Source: CAZPQM01 sp964588995
GTDB taxonomy: Bacteria > Pseudomonadota > Alphaproteobacteria > Rickettsiales > UBA8987
Assembly (NCBI GenBank): GCA_964588995.1
Contig: CAZPQM010000003.1
Location: 62,001-126,000 of the forward strand
DNA: 64,000 bases
Direction of reading: 5' to 3'
Below, piece by piece: positions 51,951 to 61,509 of the stretch. The notes under the pieces are model-generated. The model was not told the DNA's origin. It worked only from the letters and a program-made list of their open reading frames with translations, and did no database searches. The number at the start of each line of letters is the position of its first letter. The first letter of the stretch is position 1. Made by a program: the position numbers and the translations under genes.

Positions 51951-54644
51951 ATGACACAATGGGTTTATACATTTGGAGACGGTAAAGCCGAAGGTGATGC
52001 CAGCATGCGCAATCTGCTAGGCGGTAAGGGTGCGAACCTTGCAGAGATGAGCAGCCATGGGCTGCCGGTCCCGCCCGGATTTACGATCAGTACGGATGTA
52101 TGCACGGCATATTATGCCAATGACCGACAATATCCGGCCGATCTGGAAGCACAGGTGGAAGAGTCGATCCGGTTCATCGAAACGAAAATTGGTTCAGTCT
52201 TTGGTGATGCGTCAAATCCGCTTTTGGTGTCGGTGCGATCCGGCGCCCGTGCCTCCATGCCGGGGATGATGGATACGATCCTGAATCTCGGTCTTAATGA
52301 TGCAAGCGTTGAAGGGCTCGCTAAAAAGAGTGATAATCCCCGCTTTGCCTATGATTCCTACCGCCGGTTCATTCAGATGTATTCCGATGTCGTCTTGGGT
52401 GTTGATCACTATCATTTTGAAGAGTTACTGGAGCTCAAAAAGCAGGATCGCGGGGTTGAACTGGATACGGAACTGACCTCGGATGACCTGAAAGAGCTCG
52501 CTGACGCCTTCAAGTCCAAAGTGAAGGAGGAGCTTGGTAAGCCATTTCCGCAGCATGTGAAAGAGCAGCTTTGGGGCGCGATCGGTGCGGTGTTTAACTC
52601 CTGGATGAATGACCGGGCTATTACCTACCGCCGGATGTATGACATCCCTGCAGAATGGGGAACGGCGGTCAATGTGCAGGCGATGGTGTTTGGTAATATG
52701 GGCGATGATTGCGCAACTGGCGTCGCCTTTACGCGCGATCCCTCGACGGGGGAAAAGATTTTCTACGGTGAATATCTCGTCAACGCGCAGGGTGAGGATG
52801 TAGTGGCAGGCATTCGTACGCCGCAGCAAATCACCATTGAAGGGAAAGAAAAGCAGGGTTCTGATCTGCCGGCGATGGAAGAGGTCATGCCGGAAGTGTA
52901 TCAGGAACTGGTGAAGACCTATCAGCGGCTGGAAGCACATTATAAAGATATGCAGGACATTGAATTTACCGTGCAGAACGGCAAGCTCTGGATGCTACAA
53001 ACCCGGAATGGCAAGCGCACCGCGAAAGCCGCGCTCAAAATTGCCGTGGATATGGTTGCGGAGGGGCTTATCGATAAAGAGGAAGCCATCCGTCGCATTG
53101 ATCCTGACGCGCTTGATCAGCTTCTGCACCCGACCCTTGATCCAAACGCTCCGAAAGACGTGATTGCCAAGGGCCTGCCGGCGTCTCCGGGGGCGGCCTC
53201 GGGTAAGGTTGTCTTTACGGCAGATGAAGCGGAAACGCTCGCACATGCCGGGGAGTCGGTCATTCTGGTACGAATTGAAACAAGCCCGGAAGATATTCAC
53301 GGCATGCATGCCGCGCGGGGTATTTTAACCGCACGCGGCGGTATGACCAGCCATGCCGCTGTCGTGGCGCGCGGGATGGGTCGCGCCTGCGTATCAGGGG
53401 CAGGTAGCGTAGCCATAAATTACAAAACCAAAGAATGTACAGCAGGCGGCAAAACACTCAAAGAAGGTGATATGATCACTATTAACGGTTCGACCGGTGA
53501 AGTGATGCTGGGTGAAATCCCGACGCTGAAGCCTGAGCTTTCCGGTGATTTCGGCCAGATTATGGAATGGGCGGACGAAGTGCGGCAACTCAAAGTGCGG
53601 ACGAATGCGGAAACCCCTTTGGATACGAAAACGGCGCATGATTTCGGTGCGGAGGGTATCGGGCTGTGCCGTACGGAGCATATGTTTTTCGACAATGAGC
53701 GTATTGTTGCCGTGCGCGAAATGATCATGTCCGACAGTAAGGAAGCGCGCGAAAAAGCGATCAATAAGCTGTTGCCTTATCAGCGTGAGGATTTCGCCGA
53801 GATTTTCCGCATTATGGATGGTCTGCCGGTGAATATCAGGCTGCTCGACCCACCGCTCCATGAGTTTTTGCCGCATCATGATGCGGATTACGATGAAGTC
53901 GCCAAGGTGACCGGGGTCAGCGTTGAGGACTTACGCCAGCGCGCTGCTAACCTGCATGAAACGAACCCGATGCTGGGGCACCGTGGTTGCCGTCTGGGTA
54001 TTTCTTATCCCGAAATTTATGCCATGCAGGCGCGGGCTATATTTGAAGCGGCTGCGATTGTATCGAAAGAGGGGAAAAATCCCGTTCCGGAAATCATGAT
54101 TCCGCTGGTGATGACGCAAAAAGAACTGACCATCCTCAAGCAGGTTATCCGCGAACAGGCGGAAGCAGTTTTTGCAGAGCAGGCTGTTAACATTGATTAC
54201 CAGATTGGTACGATGATCGAGCTACCCCGTGCGGCGCTTCGCGCAGGCGATATTGCGGTAGAAGCGGAGTATTTCAGTTTTGGCACGAATGACCTCACGC
54301 AGACGACGCTCGGTTTAAGCCGTGATGACGCGGGGAATTTTCTGAATGATTATATTGCGCAGAATATTCTGGAGAAAGACCCGTTTGCAAGCCTGGATCA
54401 GGATGGAGTCGGTGAGTTGATCGAAATTGCAGCGGAACGGGGCCGTGCCGCCCGGCAGGACATCAAGCTTGGCATTTGTGGGGAGCATGGCGGTAATCCA
54501 GCGTCGATTGCCTTTTGTCAGCGTGTCAGGCTGGATTATGTATCATGCTCACCCTACCGGGTGCCGATTGCGCGCTTGGCAGCAGCACAGGCCGCACTTA
54601 AGCTAAAAGACAGCGTATCGCTCGCCGGGAAAAAGGCGGCCTGA
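51951..54644 (+). CDS. ppdK: Pyruvate, phosphate dikinase
   Basis: An 897-residue enzyme that interconverts pyruvate + ATP + Pi and PEP + AMP + PPi. ATP-grasp domain: NLLGGKGANLAEMSSHGLPV at the start and PLLVSVRSGARASMPGMMDT. The swivelling phosphohistidine domain has RGGMTSHAAVVARGMG (His about residue 468), and the C-terminal TIM barrel has GAEGIGLCRTEHMF, GHRGCRLGISYPEIYAMQAR, FSFGTNDLTQTTLGLSRDD and LGICGEHGGNPASIAFC. It is complete. With GlpX it supports gluconeogenesis. The spacer from glyS holds a short AACCTGAAACCTAA-type repeat (51880-51940). Confidence 0.97.
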   Translation: MTQWVYTFGDGKAEGDASMRNLLGGKGANLAEMSSHGLPVPPGFTISTDVCTAYYANDRQYPADLEAQVEESIRFIETKIGSVFGDASNPLLVSVRSGARASMPGMMDTILNLGLNDASVEGLAKKSDNPRFAYDSYRRFIQMYSDVVLGVDHYHFEELLELKKQDRGVELDTELTSDDLKELADAFKSKVKEELGKPFPQHVKEQLWGAIGAVFNSWMNDRAITYRRMYDIPAEWGTAVNVQAMVFGNMGDDCATGVAFTRDPSTGEKIFYGEYLVNAQGEDVVAGIRTPQQITIEGKEKQGSDLPAMEEVMPEVYQELVKTYQRLEAHYKDMQDIEFTVQNGKLWMLQTRNGKRTAKAALKIAVDMVAEGLIDKEEAIRRIDPDALDQLLHPTLDPNAPKDVIAKGLPASPGAASGKVVFTADEAETLAHAGESVILVRIETSPEDIHGMHAARGILTARGGMTSHAAVVARGMGRACVSGAGSVAINYKTKECTAGGKTLKEGDMITINGSTGEVMLGEIPTLKPELSGDFGQIMEWADEVRQLKVRTNAETPLDTKTAHDFGAEGIGLCRTEHMFFDNERIVAVREMIMSDSKEAREKAINKLLPYQREDFAEIFRIMDGLPVNIRLLDPPLHEFLPHHDADYDEVAKVTGVSVEDLRQRAANLHETNPMLGHRGCRLGISYPEIYAMQARAIFEAAAIVSKEGKNPVPEIMIPLVMTQKELTILKQVIREQAEAVFAEQAVNIDYQIGTMIELPRAALRAGDIAVEAEYFSFGTNDLTQTTLGLSRDDAGNFLNDYIAQNILEKDPFASLDQDGVGELIEIAAERGRAARQDIKLGICGEHGGNPASIAFCQRVRLDYVSCSPYRVPIARLAAAQAALKLKDSVSLAGKKAA

Positions 54645-54916
54645 TACCATAGCGCTAACCTGGGCCCTTTCTTTTTTCGCATTGTGACTTACTTCCCACA
54701 ATAGCGTGAAGGCGGCAGTAGCAACGTGAAACAGCGTTGGAAATAATCCACCCCAGAGCCCATTTTATTTACCATAAGTTAGCCTGAATCTAAGAGCAGC
54801 TACCTGCAGTCAAAAACTTAGGGTTATGACAAAAAATAAACTGGCTATTAACTAGTATAATGCGTTACATGCTATAATTAGTTACTACTTTGAGTAATTA
54901 AGGGGGGTCCTTAGAC

Positions 54917-55222
54917 TTATACGGAATTTGAGTTGTCTTTTGCTTCAAACTCTGCTGGTGTATAGGCCTCAATGGACAGCGCATGAATAGGGTTATTCAT
55001 TTCAGCCTCCAAAGTAGTATAAATAGCTTGATGCCGCTTTACCCTTGGTTTTCCGGCGAAAAAGGCGGATACGATACGAATGGTGAAATGCGTTTCACCG
55101 GAGACGTCTCCTGCGATACCGGCATGACCTGCATGCTTATGTGAGTCATTTGTTATAACCAGTAATTGGGGGGAAAAGGCTTTGTTTAATTTCTGGTAAA
55201 TAACAGGTTCAATATGTGACAT
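54917..55222 (-). CDS. BolA-family protein
   Basis: A 101-residue protein with the BolA core: LLVITNDSHKHAGHAGIAGD, then ETHFTIRIVSAFFAGKPRVK, RHQAIYTTLEAEMNNPIHAL and SIEAYTP. In this family the His of FAGKPRVKRHQAIY and the C/H loop bind a [2Fe-2S] cluster with monothiol glutaredoxins. Typical length. No grx gene is adjacent. Downstream (54645-54916) there is no gene; a short TAAGG/CCTTA hairpin sits at 54899-54913. Confidence 0.92.
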   Translation of the reverse strand: MSHIEPVIYQKLNKAFSPQLLVITNDSHKHAGHAGIAGDVSGETHFTIRIVSAFFAGKPRVKRHQAIYTTLEAEMNNPIHALSIEAYTPAEFEAKDNSNSV

Positions 55223-55299
55223 AAGGAATAGCGTTTTTCTTTTTGATATGAGTAACTAATGTTAAACTACTAGCGAACAATGTTTTGGTAAAGGATAAT

Positions 55300-55668
55300 A
55301 TGGGAAACAGTAAACAACCAAATAATATTGATAATATCATTGGCCAACGGATAGGTCAACTCAGGGTTGCAAAGGGGATGACGCGTCAGAAGTTGGCTGA
55401 ATTATTGGGCATTACCCACCAGCAACTGCAAAAATATGAGCGCGGCATCAATCGCATAACGGCAAGCAGACTACTTGAGGTCTCCAAGAATCTGGAAACC
55501 TCGGTCAACTATTTTTACGAAGGGCTTGAAGATGAAATTCCGCCGGAGAAGATGGAGCGTCAACGGCTCTGTGTGGAAGTCATGCAGGATTTTATCAGCA
55601 TCCCCGGTTCCGAGCAGCAGGAAGCTGTACGCAATCTTATGAAGACGCTCGCCAATAAAACCACTTAG
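55300..55668 (+). CDS. XRE-family helix-turn-helix regulator
   Basis: A 122-residue repressor-type protein: the helix-turn-helix is in IGQRIGQLRVAKGMTRQKLA and ELLGITHQQLQKYERGINRI (residues about 15-55), followed by ITASRLLEVSKNLETSVNYF. The C-terminal part is a short acidic helix region (VEVMQDFISIPGSEQQEAVR). Similar small regulators occur singly in many alphaproteobacteria. ATG 55300 is preceded by AAAGGA; an in-frame TTG 55285 would add five residues. It faces the bolA gene (divergent, 62 bases). Its target is unknown. Confidence 0.88.
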   Translation: MGNSKQPNNIDNIIGQRIGQLRVAKGMTRQKLAELLGITHQQLQKYERGINRITASRLLEVSKNLETSVNYFYEGLEDEIPPEKMERQRLCVEVMQDFISIPGSEQQEAVRNLMKTLANKTT

Positions 55669-55731
55669 AAAACTGTTTCCCGCCTGGTATTTCTGTTATA
55701 AGGCCTGTGTTTTAGCTTAGCAGAAGGCTAT

Positions 55732-57534
55732 ATGGCGTCCGCACTTGATACAATCACCGAAAGTTCGACGCAGCGCTTACTGAAGCGGCTGCTACGGCTC
55801 TATGTGTGGCGGCATAAGAAAAAGCTCTGGATTGCGGCTGTATGCATGGTCATTGCTGCGCTCGCGACCGCGGCGAATGCCTATATGCTGCGCCCGGTGA
55901 TGGATGAGATTTTCCTCAAAAAAAACGAAACGCTGCTTTATATTATTCCGGCGATTATTTTAGGCATTTCACTGGCCAAAGGCGTATCAAGCTATATTCA
56001 GTCCATGTTGATGAAAATTATCGGGCAGCGGGTGGTTGCCGATATGCAGATCGATATGTATCACCATATGCTGCATGCTGATATTGAAACCTTTTCCGAT
56101 CAATCGAGCGGGCAGATGGTCTCGCGCTTTACCAACGATATTCACCTGATCCGCAAGAATCTTACGCAGGTGCTGACCGGTTTGGCCAAAGAAAGTCTGA
56201 CACTTGTCTTTCTAATAGGCGTCATGATCTATCAAAGTTGGGAGCTGGCTTTGATTGCGCTTCTCGTCTTTCCGGTTGCGATTTATCCGGTCGTCCGGTT
56301 AGGGAAAAATATGCGTAAGGTTTCGCATTCCACACAGCTTGAAATGGCGGATTATACGGCGCGGCTGGATGATACGTTTCAGGGGGTGCGCATCGTCAAA
56401 GCCTATAATAAAGAAGATGCCGAGGCGGAGAAAGCGAACAGTGTTATAAACCGCCTGTATGATCTGTATGTGCGTGCTGCACGGATTGAATCGGCATCAT
56501 CCCCTATTATGGAGCTGCTCGCGAGTGTGGCAATTGCGGCTGTGGTGCTTTACGGCGGTTCGCAGGTGCTCGCAGGTGAAACCACGGCGGGTGCGTTTTT
56601 CTCATTCATGGCGGCGCTGATCATGGCGTATCGCCCGATGAAGTCCATATCCAGCCTCAATAATAACCTGCAGGAGGCGCTTGCCGCAGTTAAACGCATT
56701 TTCACTGTTATGGATACGGAACCACGAGTGAAAGATGCCGAGGATGCAGAGCCGTTGGTCGTCGCCAAAGCCTCGATAGCGTTTCAGGACGTCTCGTTTA
56801 CCTATGGTAAAGGCAACGTGCAGGCGTTAAAGAACGTGAGCCTTAACGTCCCCGCCGGTAAGCGCGTGGCGCTCGTAGGGGCCTCCGGTGGCGGGAAATC
56901 GACGATTATGCATTTGGTGCAACGTTTTTACGACCCGGATGAAGGGGTTATTCTAATCAGCGGGCAGGATATTAAACAGGCCACGCTGCATTCACTGCGC
57001 GATCATCTGGCGATTGTCAATCAGGAGGCAACCCTGTTTGACGATACGGTTTATGAAAATATTGCCTATGGTAAGCAGGATGCGACCGAAGAGGAGATTA
57101 TACAGGCAGCAAAGTCAGCCGCTGCGCATGAATTCATCATGGAGTTGCCGGAAGGCTATCATACCATGGTTGGGCAGCACGGATTGCGGCTTTCCGGCGG
57201 GCAGCGACAACGGATCGCGATAGCCCGTGCTATGCTGCGTAATGCGCCGATTTTATTGCTCGATGAAGCAACCTCGGCGCTGGATAACGAATCCGAACAG
57301 AAAGTGCAGCAGGCACTCGAAAGCCTGATGCGGGGACGCACCACGCTGGTGATAGCACACCGCCTTTCAACGATAAAGGATGCCGATTGTATTTATGTGA
57401 TCGATAAGGGGGAAATTGTGGAATCCGGCACCCATGCGGAGTTAGTTAAAGCGGACGGTGCCTATGCCGCGCTCTATCAGAAAAGTGCAGGCGGCCAGAT
57501 ATTACCGTTTGAAGCGGCTAAAGGATCAGTATGA
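55732..57534 (+). CDS. msbA: MsbA-type lipid A/ABC exporter
   Basis: A 600-residue half-transporter: six membrane helices (about 25-320) and a nucleotide-binding domain with Walker A VALVGASGGGKSTIMHLVQR (about 380), Q-loop NQEATLFDDTVYENIAYGKQ, signature HGLRLSGGQRQRIAIARAML (about 483), Walker B APILLLDEATSALDNESEQK, and H-loop VIAHRLSTIKDADC. The operon context (acyltransferases, WaaA, LpxK) argues for lipid A flipping rather than drug export. Its stop overlaps the next start (ATGA). Confidence 0.9.
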   Translation: MASALDTITESSTQRLLKRLLRLYVWRHKKKLWIAAVCMVIAALATAANAYMLRPVMDEIFLKKNETLLYIIPAIILGISLAKGVSSYIQSMLMKIIGQRVVADMQIDMYHHMLHADIETFSDQSSGQMVSRFTNDIHLIRKNLTQVLTGLAKESLTLVFLIGVMIYQSWELALIALLVFPVAIYPVVRLGKNMRKVSHSTQLEMADYTARLDDTFQGVRIVKAYNKEDAEAEKANSVINRLYDLYVRAARIESASSPIMELLASVAIAAVVLYGGSQVLAGETTAGAFFSFMAALIMAYRPMKSISSLNNNLQEALAAVKRIFTVMDTEPRVKDAEDAEPLVVAKASIAFQDVSFTYGKGNVQALKNVSLNVPAGKRVALVGASGGGKSTIMHLVQRFYDPDEGVILISGQDIKQATLHSLRDHLAIVNQEATLFDDTVYENIAYGKQDATEEEIIQAAKSAAAHEFIMELPEGYHTMVGQHGLRLSGGQRQRIAIARAMLRNAPILLLDEATSALDNESEQKVQQALESLMRGRTTLVIAHRLSTIKDADCIYVIDKGEIVESGTHAELVKADGAYAALYQKSAGGQILPFEAAKGSV

Positions 57535-58235
57535 GAAACCGTCTGCTCTCCTTCCTGCTTGCGAGTTACCTCAGGCTGGTATATCGCACCAGCCACACTA
57601 TTTATCTCGGGCGCAGCAAAACCTATCTCGATTGGGCGGAGCGTGCCGAACGGGAAGGGCGCAGCTTGATTATATTGTTCTGGCACGGTCGGCTTGCGCT
57701 GATGCCGTTTCTGTCCAGACAGGATACAAAAACGCGGGTCATGATTTCACTACATAAGGACGGGCAGTTGATTGCGGATATTATCCGCCGCTTTGGCTAT
57801 CTTGCAGTGCGCGGCTCGAGCAATCGGAAAGCGGCCGACACCAAAGCTGCGAAAGATCGCGGCGGTGCGCGTGCGCTAATCGAGGCGAAACGGCTGCTGA
57901 AGCAGGGTGAGAATATCGCCATTACACCTGACGGACCGAAGGGGCCGCGCTATCAGCTGCAGCCGGGGGCCATTTCGCTTGCTAAGGCGAGTGGCGCACC
58001 GGTGATTTTAATAGCGAATGCAAAAAAGCCTGCTAAATGGTTAAATAGCTGGGATCATTTCATGCTGCCGCTGCCCTTTGGCAGAATCGTCTGGAACATG
58101 AGTGAACCGATCATATTAGAGGATTTGGACAGTGAGGCGGGGTTTAAGCGCGCGCAAAGCATGGTCGAAAAGCGGCTGAATGAGCTAACGCGCGAGGCCG
58201 ATGTGGCGATTGGCCGGAGCGTCATTGACGATTGA
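57531..58235 (+). CDS. DUF374-type lysophospholipid acyltransferase
   Basis: A 234-residue acyltransferase of the DUF374 group: LYRTSHTIYLGRS-like start, ILFWHGRLALMPFLSRQDTK with the catalytic-type His, AVRGSSNRKAADTKAAKDRG, and NIAITPDGPKGPRYQLQPGA. Members lie near lipid A genes in alphaproteobacteria and are thought to acylate lipid A or phospholipids. One or two membrane-associated segments are present. It overlaps msbA by 4 bases. Confidence 0.88.
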   Translation: MRNRLLSFLLASYLRLVYRTSHTIYLGRSKTYLDWAERAEREGRSLIILFWHGRLALMPFLSRQDTKTRVMISLHKDGQLIADIIRRFGYLAVRGSSNRKAADTKAAKDRGGARALIEAKRLLKQGENIAITPDGPKGPRYQLQPGAISLAKASGAPVILIANAKKPAKWLNSWDHFMLPLPFGRIVWNMSEPIILEDLDSEAGFKRAQSMVEKRLNELTREADVAIGRSVIDD

Positions 58236-58261
58236 ACGGTTTTCCGCGTATAACGCTAGCC

Positions 58262-59557
58262 ATGTATACTTCCCTCTATCGTTTCTTATCCTATGCCGGT
58301 GGTCCGTTGATTGATTTTTACCTGATGCGGCGTAAGCAGGTGGGCAAGGAAGATCCGAAACGCTATACCGAGCGGCTCGGGCATCCCGGTTTTCCGCGTA
58401 TGAGCGGGCCGTTGGTCTGGGTGCATGCGGCCAGCGTAGGCGAGGGGGTGTCGGTTTTGCCGCTCATCAAGGCGGTCGTGAATAAATACCGTGATGTCAA
58501 TGTGCTGCTGACTACGGGCACGGTCACCTCCGCTAAAGTGCTGGAATCAAGGCTACCCAAGCGAGCGTTCCATCAATATGCTCCGATAGATAAGCTGGTA
58601 ACGGTGCGGCGGTTTCTGGATCACTGGCGGCCCGATCTGGCGCTCTGGGTTGAATCTGAGTTGTGGCCGAATATGATCATTGAAACGCATCGCCGTGGAT
58701 GCCCGCTTATTCAGATTAATGCGCGTTTATCGCCCAATTCCTATGAAAAATGGCAGAAATATAACAGTCTGGCGCGTGATATGCTTATCTGCTTTAGCCT
58801 AAGTCTGGCGCAGAGCGAGGAAGATGTCACCCGGCTGAAAAAACTGGGTGCGCCGAACGCAAAATGCCTCGGTAACCTGAAATTTGATGCACCTGCGCTT
58901 CCCGCAGATCCGAAAGAAACGGGTAAATTGGTTACTGCCACCGGTGAGCGCCCCATGTGGGTGGCGGCAAGTACGCATCCCGGTGAGGATGAATTGATAG
59001 CTGATGCGCATATAAAACTGAAGTTGGCGCATGATAAAATACTGACGGTTATTATCCCGCGTCACCCGGAACGAGGCGAAGATATTGAGCGGATGCTTAA
59101 AGAGAAAAAACTCACTGTCGCCCGGCGTAGTCAAAAGCAGGATATCGAGGAGAATACCGATATATATATTGCAGATACGATCGGCGAGCTTGGCATTTTT
59201 TATCGTATGGCGGGTATTACCTTTATGGGTGGTTCGCTGGTCGAGCATGGCGGACAGAATCCGCTCGAAGCGGCGAGGCTTGAATGCGCACTGCTGGTGG
59301 GCCCGCATACCGCTAGCTTTACCGATATTTATAACGAGCTGGAAAAGGAACATGCTGTTATCCGTGTGCGTGATAGCGATGCGCTCGCAGAGAAGGTTGG
59401 TGTGTTACTAAGTGACCATGAAAAGCAGGAGGATTTTGCCAGCCGCGCGATGAAATTGATGGCCTCGAAAAGCGGTATTCTGGAACATTATATGGACGCG
59501 CTCAGCCCTTACCTTAAGCCGATTTCGCGCGATATTGCCCCGGATGAGGACGCCTGA
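58262..59557 (+). CDS. waaA: 3-deoxy-D-manno-octulosonic acid transferase (Kdo transferase)
   Basis: A 431-residue GT30 enzyme adding Kdo to lipid IVA. An N-terminal membrane anchor starts YTSLYRFLSYAGGPLIDFYL; then GPLVWVHAASVGEGVSVLPL, VNVLLTTGTVTSAKVLESRL, WVESELWPNMIIETHRRGCP and GGSLVEHGGQNPLEAARLEC, in the usual order. I chose ATG 58262 over TTG 58232 because family members begin this way. The end overlaps the lpxK start. One or two Kdo transfers cannot be told. Confidence 0.94.
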   Translation: MYTSLYRFLSYAGGPLIDFYLMRRKQVGKEDPKRYTERLGHPGFPRMSGPLVWVHAASVGEGVSVLPLIKAVVNKYRDVNVLLTTGTVTSAKVLESRLPKRAFHQYAPIDKLVTVRRFLDHWRPDLALWVESELWPNMIIETHRRGCPLIQINARLSPNSYEKWQKYNSLARDMLICFSLSLAQSEEDVTRLKKLGAPNAKCLGNLKFDAPALPADPKETGKLVTATGERPMWVAASTHPGEDELIADAHIKLKLAHDKILTVIIPRHPERGEDIERMLKEKKLTVARRSQKQDIEENTDIYIADTIGELGIFYRMAGITFMGGSLVEHGGQNPLEAARLECALLVGPHTASFTDIYNELEKEHAVIRVRDSDALAEKVGVLLSDHEKQEDFASRAMKLMASKSGILEHYMDALSPYLKPISRDIAPDEDA

Positions 59558-60617
59558 TTTCTGGCGGTTCAATGGCTTTCGGGCGAATGCGCTGCTGCCG
59601 CTTTCGGTCCTTTACTATATCACGCATCGCCTGTCTCAATGCTGGAAACGCGGTAAAATGCCTTATGATGCAGGCGTACCGGTTATTTGCGTCGGCAATA
59701 TGACAGCAGGCGGTGCAGGTAAAACGCCAACGGTGCTCGCGCTGGCACGGCGTTTGAAAAAGCGGGGCAAAAAGCCTGCCATTCTAAGCCGGGGCTATAA
59801 ACGGGCTGTGGCTGATTTGATCAAGGTCGATCCGGCGGAGCATACGCCGGAGCAGGTCGGGGACGAGCCGTTGTTGATCGCCAGGCAGTTCCCCTGCTAT
59901 GTATCAGCTAATCGTGCGGAGGCGGCTAGGCAGGCGGTCACCGACGGCGCGGATATCCTCCTGATGGATGACGGATTGCAGCATCACAGCCTGAAAAAAG
60001 ATAAGCAGCTGCTGGTGATTGATGGCGGATATGGTTTTGGCAACGAGATGCTGCTTCCGGCCGGGCCACTGCGCGATAAACCGGGTAATATCCTGCCGCA
60101 GGTAGACGCTGTCCTTATTATTCGGAGTCCGCAGGCAGATGTTGAAAAATATCTGTCACGGCATCTCATGCTCCCTCGCCCTAGCCCTCTCCCCGAGGGA
60201 GAGGGGATAAAGAAAATAAGCTCCCCCTCTGAACGAGAGCAAGATGGTGTAGCTGGCGAGGGTAAGGAAATGACTTGTTACCATGCCAGCATGCAACCCC
60301 TGTCGTTGCCGGACAAGCAGCAAAACTACGTAGCCTTTGCCGGGCTGGGCAGGCCGGAAAAGTTTTTTGATATGCTGGTCGAGCATGGGCTCACACTGGC
60401 CAAAGCGATACGCTATCCGGATCATCACGCTTATGCGGAAAGCGACAGGGAGCGGCTAATACGTGAAGCGGAAGAGGCTAACGCCACGCTGATCACAACG
60501 CGAAAAGATGCGGTTAAACTGCCCGAGGATTTCAGAGAGCAGGTGGCGGTGGTCGATATAGAGCTCGTTATAGAAAATGAAGAGCAATTCATCGATAGAT
60601 TACTGGATTCTACATGA
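59544..60617 (+). CDS. lpxK: Tetraacyldisaccharide 4'-kinase with a repeat-encoded insert
   Basis: A 357-residue inner-membrane kinase phosphorylating the 4' position of the lipid A disaccharide. Walker A VGNMTAGGAGKTPTVLALAR (about 50) and the motifs LSRGYKRAVADLIKVDPAEH, VGDEPLLIARQFPCYVSANR and DDGLQHHSLKKDKQLLVIDG are complete, and the C-terminal NYVAFAGLGRPEKFFDML is normal. Between them residues about 210-240 read LPRPSPLPEGEGIKKISSPS and EREQDGVAGEG, encoded by a palindromic repeat (60171-60262). The family usually lacks this, and the protein is about 30 residues longer than expected. ATG 59544 is preferred to TTG 59535. Confidence 0.93.
   Translation: MRTPDFWRFNGFRANALLPLSVLYYITHRLSQCWKRGKMPYDAGVPVICVGNMTAGGAGKTPTVLALARRLKKRGKKPAILSRGYKRAVADLIKVDPAEHTPEQVGDEPLLIARQFPCYVSANRAEAARQAVTDGADILLMDDGLQHHSLKKDKQLLVIDGGYGFGNEMLLPAGPLRDKPGNILPQVDAVLIIRSPQADVEKYLSRHLMLPRPSPLPEGEGIKKISSPSEREQDGVAGEGKEMTCYHASMQPLSLPDKQQNYVAFAGLGRPEKFFDMLVEHGLTLAKAIRYPDHHAYAESDRERLIREAEEANATLITTRKDAVKLPEDFREQVAVVDIELVIENEEQFIDRLLDST
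60171..60262. repeat. Palindromic repeat inserted in frame within lpxK
   Basis: It begins CTCCCTCGCCCTAGCCCTCT and ends GGCGAGGG. CCCTCGCC/GGCGAGGG are complementary ends, and CTCTCCCC/GGGAGAGG form an inner hairpin. It is the same family as 20298 and 37988. Its reading frame has no stop, so lpxK continues through it. Confidence 0.82.
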
Positions 60618-61468
60618 AACACGTCAGGTATTTACTGGAATATATCATGGTGAGGGCGGTATTTCTCCTTTTTCGCCTGATGCCATTCGATACGGCGTCC
60701 AAAACCGGCGGGCAGCTCGCGCGCTTTATTGGCCCCAAAACCGGGGCGCACCGGACGGCATGGCGTAATTTACGGCGCATTTATCCGGATAAATCGGATG
60801 CGGAACTGGAAACGATCGCGCTTGGTGTCTGGGAGAATCTTGGCCGAACGGTAGGTGAGTTTCCGCATTTGCCGCACCTGAAGGGGGCCGCTTTTGCCAA
60901 ACGGGTGAAAGTGAAAGGAAAAGAAAAAATCGATGCGCTGCAAACAAAAAAGTTTTTCTTTTTTTCCGCTCATATCGGCAATTGGGAACTAGCGGCACAT
61001 ACGGGTGCAGTGATGGGCTACCCAATGATGCTGATTTACCGTCCGGCGAATAATCCCTATGTCGAGAAGCTGATTCAAACATCGCGCCGGGAGACCTTAA
61101 GCGCGATGTTTCCTAAAGGAAAAGAAGCGGCGCGTGCGATGATCAAAAGCCTACGTGACGGCGAGACGATTGGCATGTTAATGGACCAGAAAATGAATGA
61201 AGGCATGCCGATACCGTTTTTAGGGCATGATGCCATGACGGCCACGGCGATCGCAGAATGTGCGGTCAAATTTGATGTGCCGCTCGTGCCGGTGCATTTA
61301 GTACGGAGGGAGGGTGCGTATTTCGAAGTAATCGTCGGTGATGTGATGTACCCGGCGCAGAAAGATGTGAAAACTCTGCTGACTGAAATCAATGCGATTA
61401 TCGGAGGATGGGTAGAGGCGCATCCCGAGCAGTGGTTTTGGGTGCATAATCGCTGGCCGAAAGGGTAG
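60614..61468 (+). CDS. LpxL/HtrB-family lipid A acyltransferase
   Basis: A 284-residue membrane-attached acyltransferase. One N-terminal hydrophobic segment is followed by the catalytic HxxxxE motif SAHIGNWELAAHTGAVMGYP (His about residue 118), MLIYRPANNPYVEKLIQTSR, and GMLMDQKMNEGMPIPFLGHD with the later conserved Asp. It adds a secondary acyl chain to Kdo2-lipid IVA. The ATG overlaps the lpxK stop by 4 bases. LpxL and LpxM cannot be separated by eye, so I leave the symbol blank. Confidence 0.88.
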   Translation: MKHVRYLLEYIMVRAVFLLFRLMPFDTASKTGGQLARFIGPKTGAHRTAWRNLRRIYPDKSDAELETIALGVWENLGRTVGEFPHLPHLKGAAFAKRVKVKGKEKIDALQTKKFFFFSAHIGNWELAAHTGAVMGYPMMLIYRPANNPYVEKLIQTSRRETLSAMFPKGKEAARAMIKSLRDGETIGMLMDQKMNEGMPIPFLGHDAMTATAIAECAVKFDVPLVPVHLVRREGAYFEVIVGDVMYPAQKDVKTLLTEINAIIGGWVEAHPEQWFWVHNRWPKG

Positions 61469-61509
61469 GGCATGTCATCACAGGAAGCTAAATAACGAAG
61501 CAAACAGCG

